Shown here one piece after another: positions 27,657-37,418 of a stretch of DNA of 64,000 bases (its first letter is position 1; the number at the start of each line of letters is the position of its first letter). The position numbers and the translations under genes are program-made. The notes under the pieces were generated by a model. It was not told where the DNA came from and did no database searches. It saw nothing but the letters and a program-made list of their open reading frames with translations. Origin of the DNA: Desulfurococcales archaeon (GTDB taxonomy: Archaea; Thermoproteota; Thermoprotei_A; Sulfolobales; Ignisphaeraceae); contig JAPWUB010000002.1 of assembly GCA_028275745.1 (NCBI GenBank), positions 1 to 64,000 of the forward strand, given 5' to 3'.

Positions 27657-29210
27657 TTACATTATTCTAAGGTCAATATCGTATCCTAACTTGTTCAACT
27701 TCTTCCTTATTCTCCTTAGAAGCTTAAGAGTATTCGAATTGTACGCAGAACGTGCGATTGATACTGTCACAACATTGCCAGATACCTCAACATCAGCATA
27801 TGGAAGTAGCTTCCTTACCAAGTTCACAATTCTTTCTGAAGCCTCCCTTGACTTAATATTCTTAACAGGGACAACCACAGTTTGCTCTCCAAACACATAG
27901 ATTTCGTATTCTAGCTCACCTGTAAGGAAATCTCTAACCTCAACAACAGGTCTAGCCAGATCTGCTTCCCTTAAGCCTGTTGGCAATCTCACAGTTAAAT
28001 CAAGCTCATATACTTTACTTACCTTTCCTCTATCAATGAATATCACCGTATCAATAATACTCGGCAACATGCCTACATCTACACGACCAATAAACCTCTG
28101 TATCGCATCTATCGGTGAAGAAGCGTGAACAACTCCGATCATTCCTATACCTGCTAACCTTAGATCAACATATATAGCAAAATCATCATCATCTCTCATT
28201 TCATCAAATACAGTATAATCAGGTCTGCTAAGAAGTAGTATATCATGCAAATCTCTTGATGAAGCATACGACTTTGAGTACTGCGATGCCATTGGAGGTA
28301 GTCTCATATCTCTTGGCGACTCAATAGTTTTAACAATCTTGCCTAACCTAACATAGTATTCGGCAAGAGCTTGTGCAAATGTAGTTTTACCCATTCCAGG
28401 TGCTCCTGCAATTAGAATGCCTTCGGCTTTTTCATTCAATCTTTTAATAAGTTTCTCAGGGAGGTTATAATCCTCTAACTTCAGTCTCGTAATAGGCTTA
28501 GTTATAGTCATTTCATATCCTAATGATACTGGTGGAGTCACAACAACAATTCTATAGTCCCTTAGCTGAGCAAGCATTATGCCGGGTCGTTGAGATTCAA
28601 TCACTCCCTCACCACTTCTCAATCTTCTGAGTATCTCTTCCAAGAGCAATTCAATATGCTCTCTATTAACAACTCTTTCATCTACAATTACAAGCTTCCA
28701 ATCGCCAGGTCTGCCCTTCTTGGCTATTAAAGGTGCTCCTTCCTTAATGTGAAGACTCATGGTTTCATTATCAAAGTACTTCTCAAACCAAAGACCAACT
28801 TCATCGCTTTCTTTTAGAACTAGAACGTCTATTCCCAGCACTTTACATATAAGTTGATGTAGGGGATCCCTAGTAATTACCCTAGCTCCATATCTTTTAG
28901 CTAGATCCCTTATAATATTATTTACATCATCTTCTGTGAGCTCCCCCAAGCTCTTCAATCCGCTATCGATGACCTCTATCTCAACACCAATTTCCTCCGG
29001 AATATTTTCCCGTAATTTAGCAAGCTCCTCTAGCCCTACAAGACCCGTAGCTATACCTTTTTTTGCTGCAGATTCAAAATATGTTATAATTTCCTTTGGG
29101 ATTAATATTTTACCACGTACTTTACCTTCTCTAACTATCCTTGTCAGAATACCCGCAACTATCACTGAGATATCGGGAATATATACTTCCTCAAAAGCGA
29201 GCTTATTCAT
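27657..29210 (-). CDS. PIN-domain/PilT-type ATPase
   Basis: N-terminal PIN (YIPDISVIVAGILTRIV), GAPGMGKTTFAQALAEYY, C-terminal KH-like region. Confidence 0.93.
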   Translation of the reverse strand: MNKLAFEEVYIPDISVIVAGILTRIVREGKVRGKILIPKEIITYFESAAKKGIATGLVGLEELAKLRENIPEEIGVEIEVIDSGLKSLGELTEDDVNNIIRDLAKRYGARVITRDPLHQLICKVLGIDVLVLKESDEVGLWFEKYFDNETMSLHIKEGAPLIAKKGRPGDWKLVIVDERVVNREHIELLLEEILRRLRSGEGVIESQRPGIMLAQLRDYRIVVVTPPVSLGYEMTITKPITRLKLEDYNLPEKLIKRLNEKAEGILIAGAPGMGKTTFAQALAEYYVRLGKIVKTIESPRDMRLPPMASQYSKSYASSRDLHDILLLSRPDYTVFDEMRDDDDFAIYVDLRLAGIGMIGVVHASSPIDAIQRFIGRVDVGMLPSIIDTVIFIDRGKVSKVYELDLTVRLPTGLREADLARPVVEVRDFLTGELEYEIYVFGEQTVVVPVKNIKSREASERIVNLVRKLLPYADVEVSGNVVTVSIARSAYNSNTLKLLRRIRKKLNKLGYDIDLRIM

Positions 29211-29380
29211 GATTTGAAGACCGCCAACCCAATATTATATGCTTGCCACTCATAATCTTTCTCTACTCCTTAAAAGTTTTAAAAAGCTCATAGTCACTTC
29301 TACAGAAGTTGCATAACCAAAGAAAACGTTAATCAATAGTTTATAACTTAGTGCAACATTAATAGAATACAACTAAAAAC

Positions 29381-29779
29381 CTAGACCTCGACTTCGTAGT
29401 TTCTGTTGAATACCTTTACCTCTACCTTACCAGCCTCAAGAGCCTTAACAATGTATTCAAATGCCTTCTCCGGTTGCGTATGCGCACCACAACTATACAC
29501 ATCTACTGTGGCAAAGCGATGCTCAGGCCATGTATGTATTGTTATGTGGCTTTCAAGCACTATTCCGACAATGCTTACACCTTCGCCTATTTTCCAAGAC
29601 TTTATATCCAACAGAGTCATGTTACCCATTTTTGCTGCTGTTCTTACAACCTCTACCAAGTAACCTACATCACTCAGTTTCTTGGCATTGCATTCATAGA
29701 GATTCCCTGCGACATGCTTGCCATATACAATAGTTCTTACTCTTGTAGCGTACATTGTGGCTCGTGAGAGGTTATGCAA
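29381..29779 (-). CDS. speH: Pyruvoyl AdoMet/arginine decarboxylase (SpeH family)
   Basis: [36 protein letters not shown]. Confidence 0.92.
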   Translation of the reverse strand: MHNLSRATMYATRVRTIVYGKHVAGNLYECNAKKLSDVGYLVEVVRTAAKMGNMTLLDIKSWKIGEGVSIVGIVLESHITIHTWPEHRFATVDVYSCGAHTQPEKAFEYIVKALEAGKVEVKVFNRNYEVEV

Positions 29780-30022
29780 ATATTATTTATAAGCTTTTCT
29801 ATAATTAAATAATTGATACAGTTTAAAAAGGTCTTTTAAACCGGTTAAGAAACTACGTAAATCTGAAGAGACCCCCTATAAAAATATTTTCAATGTTCCA
29901 AAACTAGCAAACAGATTCACAGAAGCGATACAGAGAAATAATAGCATCACAGCATAAATCTTAACACCAGTAGTAGTAATACACATAATTAGGGACTTTA
30001 AGTCCGTGAACGTGGTGAGGAT

Positions 30023-30331
30023 ATGGTGAGCATGAAGAGCAAGCTTGTGGAATCATTAATGTCATTTATTAATGATGATAACATTAAGAGGAAATTGCAA
30101 GAGCTCTCACCAGAAGAACTAAAGGTAATGGAGTATTTCATACAAAATGTTTCTGTGGGTGCTATACTAGCTGTTAGGGAGCTGAAGATGCTATATAGAG
30201 TAGAAGATCCGAAGTCAATTATTAGAAGACTTATTGATAAAGGTCTTCTAGAACAAGGCTATGGATGCTTCTCGCTATCTAGACCCTTAAGAGAGGCACT
30301 CTTTCTAGTTAGGAATGCTGGTAAGGTTTAG
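30023..30331 (+). CDS. Small winged-helix-like DNA-binding protein
   Basis: LSPEELKVMEYFIQNVSVGAILAVRELKMLYRVEDPKSIIRRLIDKGLLEQGYGCFSLS. Confidence 0.55.
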   Translation: MVSMKSKLVESLMSFINDDNIKRKLQELSPEELKVMEYFIQNVSVGAILAVRELKMLYRVEDPKSIIRRLIDKGLLEQGYGCFSLSRPLREALFLVRNAGKV

Positions 30332-30954
30332 CTCTTCCTCCTGCTCTTACTCTTCTCTTTCTTGCTCTTGCTACGTTTTCTAGTAGATTTGGTGCTCTTT
30401 GCTATGCCTTCTGATTGTTGCTCAAGTCTCTTAACGCTACTGAGATGCACTATGTCTGCACCTCTATCAGTAACTATTAGTAATGAGTAGAAGTCTTTCA
30501 GGATTTTAATTGGATTGAAAAATACGTAGTAATCTAAGCTTGACACATCATAGCTTGCTATTATAGCGTTATCTTTTATAGGTTCTCCGCTCTCAAACGT
30601 ATCCCCTAAAACAATAACCTTATTCAACTTCGCAATGTATGGTATGGGCAAGTAAAGATAGCCAGAGAATTGTTTTCTCTCCTTAAATGTCTTTAATGTA
30701 TAAACACTTCCATTTAGATTTATTTGCGCCTCTATAACTACAGCAATGTCATTTTTGTTCATGTATAAACTTGTTAACCAAGAATCAAACAACTCCTCAT
30801 TTTGAATGAACTTTAATGCTAGCTCTTTCTCAGTATATTGAAGTTCGTCAACCTCCTTTCTAAGTACTTGTAGTACAAAGTTTTCCGTCTCCCAAGGAAT
30901 AAAGGAATACTTCTTTACATATATTCCTACTTTTCCATTATCTTGAACGCTCAT
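30328..30954 (-). CDS. Hypothetical protein with strongly basic Lys/Arg/Ser tail
   Basis: 208 aa; ends [24 protein letters not shown]. Confidence 0.6.
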   Translation of the reverse strand: MSVQDNGKVGIYVKKYSFIPWETENFVLQVLRKEVDELQYTEKELALKFIQNEELFDSWLTSLYMNKNDIAVVIEAQINLNGSVYTLKTFKERKQFSGYLYLPIPYIAKLNKVIVLGDTFESGEPIKDNAIIASYDVSSLDYYVFFNPIKILKDFYSLLIVTDRGADIVHLSSVKRLEQQSEGIAKSTKSTRKRSKSKKEKSKSRRKS

Positions 30955-31445
30955 TTCTTGTAACCTATCTTTCTCAGAAATTCATATCTCTCACGTTTAT
31001 CTGCTTCAGTTTCAACACCTAAAGGTATGTATCCGTCAACAACTCCTATTATTCCTCTTCCCTGATCAGTTTCAGCTACTATTACCTGCAGGGGATTGCC
31101 TGTAGCAGCATAGATCCTTACAATCTCTTGTACATGTTTCAAAGAGTTCAACACATTAATTGGCCACGCATTCCTTATATAGAGAACAAATACGTGACCT
31201 GCACCAATCCTTTGCGCCACATTAATAGCATAGTTTGTTAGTTCCTCATCATTTCCCTCATATCTTATAAGCCTCTTCCCACTCGCTTCATTAAATGCAA
31301 AGCCAAACTTTATCCCTGGCACGCTTGTAACGAGAGCTTCGTAAACGTCCTCAACTGTTTTTATGAAGTGGCTTTGTCCTATAATTACATTTGCACCATG
31401 AGGTATTGGAATATCTATGACTTCTATCTTCTTTAACTCACCCAT
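30951..31445 (-). CDS. Adenosine-specific kinase (COG1839/DUF355-like)
   Basis: [63 protein letters not shown]. Confidence 0.93.
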   Translation of the reverse strand: MGELKKIEVIDIPIPHGANVIIGQSHFIKTVEDVYEALVTSVPGIKFGFAFNEASGKRLIRYEGNDEELTNYAINVAQRIGAGHVFVLYIRNAWPINVLNSLKHVQEIVRIYAATGNPLQVIVAETDQGRGIIGVVDGYIPLGVETEADKRERYEFLRKIGYKK

Positions 31446-31569
31446 AATAAACCAACCCTACGCTCCTATCTTTGTATTGTTCACTGATAGATTTAACTAC
31501 AAAAGGAAAGATAAGTCTTTATTATGGAGAGCCTGTCTTGTAATATGCATAGACTGTCGGCATACTTTA

Positions 31570-31827
31570 ATGGTGGATAAGATGCACAACAATAAATATG
31601 TTAGGCTGTGCCTCGACCTAAAAAGTTACTCTGCACAGGTAGAGATTTATGATGAGAAGGGGAAGGTACAGGCAACAAACAGTTATATAGGTGTGAAGTT
31701 CGTTGAAACCAGAGGTAGAGTTAGGATTGATATAGAGTCTCTTAAGCTAAACCCAGAGGTTATGTGTGTATTCATCGAAGGAGCGATTACTGCAAGTTTC
31801 AAGGATGGTGTTCTAAAAATTGAGTAG
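31570..31827 (+). CDS. Hypothetical protein (85 aa, start reassigned)
   Basis: ORF track begins at 31417, but the first 51 codons overlap the divergent gene and promoter region; ATG at 31570 more likely. Confidence 0.55.
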   Translation: MVDKMHNNKYVRLCLDLKSYSAQVEIYDEKGKVQATNSYIGVKFVETRGRVRIDIESLKLNPEVMCVFIEGAITASFKDGVLKIE

Positions 31828-32218
31828 CAAAATAGAGGTAAGAATTGAGAACACTGAAAGCAGGACAAAAAAGCATAGAAAAATTTCTGCGGCCTTTGTC
31901 ATAGAAAACAATAGTGTTAATAAAGTGTTAACACTACTAAATTCTCAACAATGCAAAGGTACATACGTTAAGGGAAGGTGTCTCCACGGCTATATATCTA
32001 TAGAGAGAAATCAGTATGTAGTCCTTATCGAATTAACAATGAATTGGCGCAAACATGTAAAGGGTTACATAAGGGTATTAGATCATAATGGTGTACCAGT
32101 ACTCATTATGAAGTATGTAAATAGCAAGATTAGATATGTAAAAGGAGAAAAGAGCCTCATAGGTTTAATTAAATTACCTATAGACATAACATTAGGCGAG
32201 CTATATGGAAAAAAATAG
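31820..32218 (+). CDS. Hypothetical protein (132 aa)
   Basis: Overlaps neighbours on both sides in tandem (31827/31820 and 32218/32205). Confidence 0.6.
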   Translation: MSSKIEVRIENTESRTKKHRKISAAFVIENNSVNKVLTLLNSQQCKGTYVKGRCLHGYISIERNQYVVLIELTMNWRKHVKGYIRVLDHNGVPVLIMKYVNSKIRYVKGEKSLIGLIKLPIDITLGELYGKK

Positions 32219-32516
32219 AGCGTTAAAGATGCTTGAACAAGCATTAGTTCAGTACGGTTTCATAATGGCTCCATCAGAAATTGCAAATAGCATTGTAGAG
32301 GTCCTCCGTGAAAACAACTTAATTCACTACTTCCGTATATCTAAGGTTAATGAGTACTTGATACTAGAACTAAATACTACTCCATGTGAACACGAGTGTA
32401 ATGCTCACTGTTATAGATACGATGGTTACAAAGACGAATATTGCCACTTGAAATGTGTTTATGAATGTAAAGAAGAGAAAATGAATCTAATACTAACAAA
32501 AATAAGGGTGTATTGA
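32205..32516 (+). CDS. Cys-patterned hypothetical protein (CX3CX3C-X10-CX3CX3C)
   Basis: PCEHECNAHCYRYDGYKDEYCHLKCVYECKEEK. Confidence 0.65.
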   Translation: MEKNRALKMLEQALVQYGFIMAPSEIANSIVEVLRENNLIHYFRISKVNEYLILELNTTPCEHECNAHCYRYDGYKDEYCHLKCVYECKEEKMNLILTKIRVY

Positions 32517-32518
32517 GG

Positions 32519-33484
32519 TTATCCAAGTATTGATGCTAGCACCGCCTTTGCAGAATGTAATCTATTCTCTGCTTGTATCCAAACAGCTGAGTTTCTAGAT
32601 TCTATAACCTCATCTGTAACTTCTTCACCTCTTTTAGCTGGTAAGCAATGCATGAATATGTAATCCTTCTTAGCGTAGGAAACAATCTCTGAGTTCACTT
32701 GATACCTACTTAAATCTCTTATCCTCTTTTCTCTTTCACTCTCTTGACCCATGCTTACCCACACATCAGTATATATAACATCGGCATCTTTAGCAGCTTC
32801 AATAGGATCCCTAACAATAAATATCTGACCTCCACTCTCGCTTGCATATTCCTTGGCTTTCTTAAATATTTCAGGGTTAGGGTCATAACCAGGAGCAGTA
32901 GCTATGTAGAGAGCCCCTCCTAGCATTGCTACGGCAAGCATCAAACTATGAAGAACGTTGTCGGCACCATCACCAAAGAAAGCTATCTTCAGCTTTCTTA
33001 TATCCTTCTTAAGCTCTATAATAGTCATTACATCGGCTATTGCTTGTAATGGATGCTCAACATCGCTTAAGGCATTGATTACAGGTATCTGAGCATGCTC
33101 TGCTAACTCAACTAGTGATTTATGCTTATATACCCTAGCAGCTATACCATCAACATACCTCTCAAGAACTCTAGCTGTATCCTTTATCGGCTCTCCTCGT
33201 GCCAGTTGCAACTCCTGCGATGATAGGTATAGTGAGGTTCCCCCTAACTGATGAATGGCAACTTGAAGGCTTACACGTGTTCTTGTACTATGTTTTTCAA
33301 ATATTAACGCTAAAACCTTGCCATTGAGAATATTTAAGTTTCTGAATCCCTTATAGTACAGCTCCTTCATTTTAAGACTTAGATCAATTAAAGCGGTCAA
33401 TTCATTTCTATTCAGATCAGCTATGGATAGCAAATCTCTACCACGTAAGCTCTCTACACCAACCATATGGTTTAACCCGTACAA
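32519..33484 (-). CDS. argF: Ornithine carbamoyltransferase
   Basis: FEKHSTRTRVSLQVAIHQLGG, HPLQAIADVMTI, FMHCLPAKRGEEV. Confidence 0.96.
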   Translation of the reverse strand: MYGLNHMVGVESLRGRDLLSIADLNRNELTALIDLSLKMKELYYKGFRNLNILNGKVLALIFEKHSTRTRVSLQVAIHQLGGTSLYLSSQELQLARGEPIKDTARVLERYVDGIAARVYKHKSLVELAEHAQIPVINALSDVEHPLQAIADVMTIIELKKDIRKLKIAFFGDGADNVLHSLMLAVAMLGGALYIATAPGYDPNPEIFKKAKEYASESGGQIFIVRDPIEAAKDADVIYTDVWVSMGQESEREKRIRDLSRYQVNSEIVSYAKKDYIFMHCLPAKRGEEVTDEVIESRNSAVWIQAENRLHSAKAVLASILG

Positions 33485-33487
33485 CGC

Positions 33488-34543
33488 CTATTTCTTGAAC
33501 CACATATCTAGACTTGCCATGCTTCCTCTTATAAATTCTTTATATGCCTTCTCTAATCGTTTGATAGCGTTCTCTACTCTGTCCATAGAGAAGTCGTGCT
33601 CCTTAACAAGTATCTCCACAATCTTTTGCTTGTCAGGCTCCCTCCACTCAAGTTTGCTAACATCAACAACTACTGGATTTAGAAAATATGACTTTATCTT
33701 CAGAGGGTCCTCAGGGAATTTAGCTTGAGGCAAATACTTTAATGCCTTGTCTAAGGAACCATAAGTCTTTATCAGCTGCAAAGCTGTTTTTGGTCCTACG
33801 CCTTCAACACCATCAGGATTGTAATCCGTGCCTATAAGGATTGCTACATCTATTAGCTGCTCATACGTTATTCCTAGCGCCTTCAACAGCTTATCAAGCT
33901 CTATTAGTTCTGGCTTTATCTCAACATAAACTTCTCTGCCTGGTAATTTTCTCTTACCCGAAATTGTAAGATTCCTGACAAGCCTTGGCGAACCAAAAAG
34001 TAGAGAATCGTAGTCCTGGCTTGCTGTAGCCCAGCTCACCCCCTTCTTTGTTAAATAAGCCGCCTGAGCCTCTCCTTCCTCAGGAGCTTGAACGTGAGGA
34101 ATGCCCATAGCGTCTAAAAGCTCCTTCGCATCTTTAACCATGTAGCTCTCAAGCCTTATGGCTTGAACAGCGTATTTTGCTGCTTCCTCTACACGGCCCT
34201 CTTCATAAGCCTTCTCAGCAAGTACCTTTGCCTTTTCCCTTCGCATCATTCTTTTCTCTATTTCAGCTTTCTTAATTTCGGGTGGCTTACCATCAAATAC
34301 ATACACAGGTTTTATGCCATTCTCTACAAGGTTTATGGTTCTGTAAAAAAGACCACTCAAATGGCTTGTAATCCTACCTTTAGAATCCATCAAAGGAGTT
34401 CCATCTGGTTGCCTTATAGCTGCAAGAAATTGATAGAGAGCGTTATATGCATCGAGAGCTACCACCCTCCTAGCTAGTACTCTCAAGTCGCTAATCTCAA
34501 TTTTGCATTCGTTTGGAATAATATCTCTTAAATTAACACCCAT
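33488..34543 (-). CDS. fen: Flap endonuclease FEN1 (start reassigned to MGVNLRDIIP)
   Basis: VALDAYNALYQFLAAIRQPDGTPLMDSKGRITSHLSGLFYRT; GEGEAQAAYL-like EEGEAQAAYLTKKG; IGTDYNPDGVEGVGPKTAL; C-terminal SLDMWFKK PIP-like. Confidence 0.96.
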   Translation of the reverse strand: MGVNLRDIIPNECKIEISDLRVLARRVVALDAYNALYQFLAAIRQPDGTPLMDSKGRITSHLSGLFYRTINLVENGIKPVYVFDGKPPEIKKAEIEKRMMRREKAKVLAEKAYEEGRVEEAAKYAVQAIRLESYMVKDAKELLDAMGIPHVQAPEEGEAQAAYLTKKGVSWATASQDYDSLLFGSPRLVRNLTISGKRKLPGREVYVEIKPELIELDKLLKALGITYEQLIDVAILIGTDYNPDGVEGVGPKTALQLIKTYGSLDKALKYLPQAKFPEDPLKIKSYFLNPVVVDVSKLEWREPDKQKIVEILVKEHDFSMDRVENAIKRLEKAYKEFIRGSMASLDMWFKK

Positions 34544-34597
34544 TTTATCCTCCATAAACATTTTTGAGTTAATCAAGTTTTAAAACTTAATTCAGTT

Positions 34598-34837
34598 TCA
34601 TTGTTTCTTTTGCTCAGCCTTCTGTATAATAAAAGAGGATTCTTTAACAGGTCTCACTCTAATGAACCCCTCAATTTCAAGACTCATTAGTATGTTTAGT
34701 AATTCGTTGTAGGAAACATTATACTCTTTACTTAAAACTTCTAAAAGTTCTTTGTCCATAACTTCCCCTTTCTTCTCTAGGTATTCTAAGACCTTCCCTT
34801 GAATCTTTCTCCTAATAAACATATAGTGTTCACACAT
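34598..34837 (-). CDS. Small winged-helix-like protein
   Basis: 79 aa, helical wHTH-like pattern (VLEYLEKKGEVMDKELLEVLSKEYNVSYNELLNILMSLEIEGFIRV). Confidence 0.55.
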   Translation of the reverse strand: MCEHYMFIRRKIQGKVLEYLEKKGEVMDKELLEVLSKEYNVSYNELLNILMSLEIEGFIRVRPVKESSFIIQKAEQKKQ

Positions 34838-35018
34838 TTGTAACCGGTATTGAATCTAAGGCATCTCGATAATTGTATGGAAGTCTTTCTTTTTAGGCAT
34901 ATAAAGATCTCTGTTACACGAGATAATACTGTAGTGGTGTAGTGACTTAAAAACTGTGTTAATTTTCTTTTAAATTATGAGCACAAATGATGCCATAGCC
35001 TCGAGCTTTTCTATTGCT

Positions 35019-35300
35019 TTACGCTCCAATTCTTGTTATATAGATTGCTTCTGCGTTATCGATCTCTTCAACGCCCTTAATTAGCTCCTCTAGCTGTTCT
35101 GTTCCTCCCTCTATATCTTCGGGCATTAGGAAGTAGAGGTCCAGAGCCTTATAACCAAATGCTATATCTGTTGCTTCCCACCTCATTAATGTGTACGGAG
35201 TATTGGAAAGACGTTCATTTATTTTTTGAATTATTGGTGTAAAGTCTTCAACAACGTCTTTGGGGTATGCACGAATTACTGCTATTACTCTACCAGGCAT
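35019..35300 (-). CDS. ef1b: Elongation factor 1-beta (aEF1B)
   Basis: VIAVIRAYPKDVVEDFTPIIQKI...TDIAFGYKALDLYFLMPEDIEGGTEQLEELIKGVEEIDNAEA. Confidence 0.95.
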   Translation of the reverse strand: MPGRVIAVIRAYPKDVVEDFTPIIQKINERLSNTPYTLMRWEATDIAFGYKALDLYFLMPEDIEGGTEQLEELIKGVEEIDNAEAIYITRIGA

Positions 35301-35321
35301 AAGTATGCACCTTACTCTTGT

Positions 35322-35501
35322 TTATGGTCCTTCAAAACCACAGTTAGGGCATTTATAACTTACACCCATTACTCTACATTTGTAGCAACGCCATATGGTT
35401 ACCATACCGCATCTCGGGCATTTAAAGCTTACAGCTTTTTCGTCAGGTGGTATGAGCTTTTTACAGCTAGAGCATATCCTTATCGGTGCAGACTCAAACA
35501 T
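35322..35501 (-). CDS. Small Zn-ribbon protein (59 aa), EF1B-linked
   Basis: Manual translation: MFESAPIRICSSCKKLIPPDEKAVSFKCPRCGMVTIWRCYKCRVMGVSYKCPNCGFEGP; below the ORF-track cutoff. Confidence 0.85.
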   Translation of the reverse strand: MFESAPIRICSSCKKLIPPDEKAVSFKCPRCGMVTIWRCYKCRVMGVSYKCPNCGFEGP

Positions 35502-35706
35502 TACAATATTTACCTTTGTTGCTAGCGCTGTAGCCAGTTTTATTCACCTATATGTTTGTCGATAGCATTACAGTCAGAATTATATAGTGTGCTGGGTCAG
35601 ATTAAAAGCGTTCTCTGAGCAAAACCCTATAGACATTATATGCATATGCAAGAATACACAATAGCTGACAAACCCCTCAGTAGTTAAAAAATGATGGTGC
35701 ACTACA

Positions 35707-36072
35707 ATGGTTGATGAAGTGAAGATGGTTATTGCCGTTAGAACAGACATAAAGATGAGTAAAGGTAAGTTAGCGGTTCAAGTAGCTCACGCAGCTGTTG
35801 AGTGCGTATTTCTGTGCATGGAGGATCCTAAGTGTAAAGAACTACTTTATTTGTGGCGTAAACAGGGACAGAAAAAGATTGTTGTGAAAGTAAATAGTCT
35901 TGATGAGCTACTAGCACTAAAGAGTCAAGCCGAGAAAATAAACATTACTACAGCACTTATAGCTGATGCAGGGTTAACAGAGCTCCCTCCCGGCACTATA
36001 ACAGCTTTGGGGCTAGGCCCTGCTCCTTCAAGCATGCTCGATAAAATAACAGGACACCTAAAACTACTATAA
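35707..36072 (+). CDS. pth2: Peptidyl-tRNA hydrolase Pth2
   Basis: MVIAVRTDIKMSKGKLAVQVAHAAV; DAGLTELPPGTITALGLGPAP. Confidence 0.96.
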   Translation: MVDEVKMVIAVRTDIKMSKGKLAVQVAHAAVECVFLCMEDPKCKELLYLWRKQGQKKIVVKVNSLDELLALKSQAEKINITTALIADAGLTELPPGTITALGLGPAPSSMLDKITGHLKLL

Positions 36073-36120
36073 ATCTAGCCAAAGAACATTTTGTAGTAGC
36101 CCTTTTTAGGTGTTTAAATA

Positions 36121-37332
36121 GTGAATATAGTAACAAACCATCTACTCGACCTTTTACTTGGGCTATACACTTATACATATCCACATGAACAGTCTATCGA
36201 ATGCACAGAAAAAGTTATTGAAGTTCCACGCCCGCAGGGTTTCAGAGTCTCAGAGATTGTCAATGGTATAGCAATAGACGAGCTATATCCATCGATTCTC
36301 GCTGGTTTGAACAATAATCGTAAATATTGGGATGAAGCACAGGTGTGTGTCTTTATAGCTAGAAAAGTAAACCTCGATAGTCTGACCCTTGGTTACCTAC
36401 TTCAAAAGAGACTACATTGTAAGAACTTCGCAATTCTTGGATTGAAAGAAGCCAAAGCCGAAGCCCACCAAATTGTTATCCTCACTAACTGCAGAAGAAT
36501 AGAGAAGCACATACACCTTCATAGGGGAAGGCTAGACGTTGATGTAGTTCTATGGTTTTGCGCTAATAACATGCCTATATTGATTCACAACTTCAATAAG
36601 TTTCACATAACCTTTAATGTGAAGAGACCTGGGTGTATCCAATACATACTCTCTAGGGTTCATACCCTCATGAATAACAATAGTTATGTGCTCAACTTCT
36701 TTGGGTATCAACGATTTGGCACAAGAAACCCTATCACACACATATTAGGTAAGAAAATTCTTGAAGGGGACGAACACGGTTTTCTCGAACTATTATGCAA
36801 CAAAGTTTTCAAACCCTCTGCACAAGCCTTAGAGAAAATTCTGTGTAGCCTAGATCCAGGCAAACTCCAAAAAACGCTTTCAAAACTTGCTTGCATTAAT
36901 TATTACAGAAGTTTATTAGAGCTATTTGTCCAAGCTTACCAAGCATACTTATTCAATAAACTACTGTCAATGCTATGGCTAAATCTTTTAGAGAAATACA
37001 TAGTAAGGGATGCATTGAAAAAATTAAAGCGTGACTACGCACATCTGCCTGTGCCTGGATATAAAACAAGAATTGATGAGAGAATAGCAAAAATCTATGA
37101 TGAGCTGCTTGCAGAAGAAAATGTTAAACCTGAAATGTTCTGTGTAGAGATTCTTAGAAATAAGTGTTTCTATGGTGACTACAGAGAGAGTGTAGTTGCA
37201 ATAGAGAAGTTTTACTTTAGAGTAGAAGGAGACAATGCATTGGAATTAAAGTTTTTGTTGCCTCCAGGATCCTACGCCACTATACTCCTTAGAGAAATAT
37301 TACCAGTTGTTAATCCACTCATATACACATGA
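36121..37332 (+). CDS. truD: tRNA pseudouridine synthase TruD
   Basis: NFFGYQRFGTRNPITHILGKKILEGD; overall size and order; GTG start. Confidence 0.9.
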   Translation: MNIVTNHLLDLLLGLYTYTYPHEQSIECTEKVIEVPRPQGFRVSEIVNGIAIDELYPSILAGLNNNRKYWDEAQVCVFIARKVNLDSLTLGYLLQKRLHCKNFAILGLKEAKAEAHQIVILTNCRRIEKHIHLHRGRLDVDVVLWFCANNMPILIHNFNKFHITFNVKRPGCIQYILSRVHTLMNNNSYVLNFFGYQRFGTRNPITHILGKKILEGDEHGFLELLCNKVFKPSAQALEKILCSLDPGKLQKTLSKLACINYYRSLLELFVQAYQAYLFNKLLSMLWLNLLEKYIVRDALKKLKRDYAHLPVPGYKTRIDERIAKIYDELLAEENVKPEMFCVEILRNKCFYGDYRESVVAIEKFYFRVEGDNALELKFLLPPGSYATILLREILPVVNPLIYT

Positions 37333-37418
37333 GCCTTACTATTACGGAATCTTGGTCAATGAGTAAGGAATAGCTTATGAATCTATATCTATAAAAAGCT
37401 TAGCTTAAATTGATGTCT

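Noticed and set aside
29406-29767. Three overlapping + strand ORFs
   Set aside because: Antisense to speH in all three frames; no independent support.
2267-29846. Shared AACCGGTT palindrome upstream of thermosome and speH as a common regulon
   Set aside because: An 8-mer palindrome occurring twice is too weak without a genome-wide count.
31417-31569. N-terminal 51 codons of the 136-aa ORF
   Set aside because: Overlap the divergent adenosine-specific kinase start and a TATA-like element; composition non-coding.
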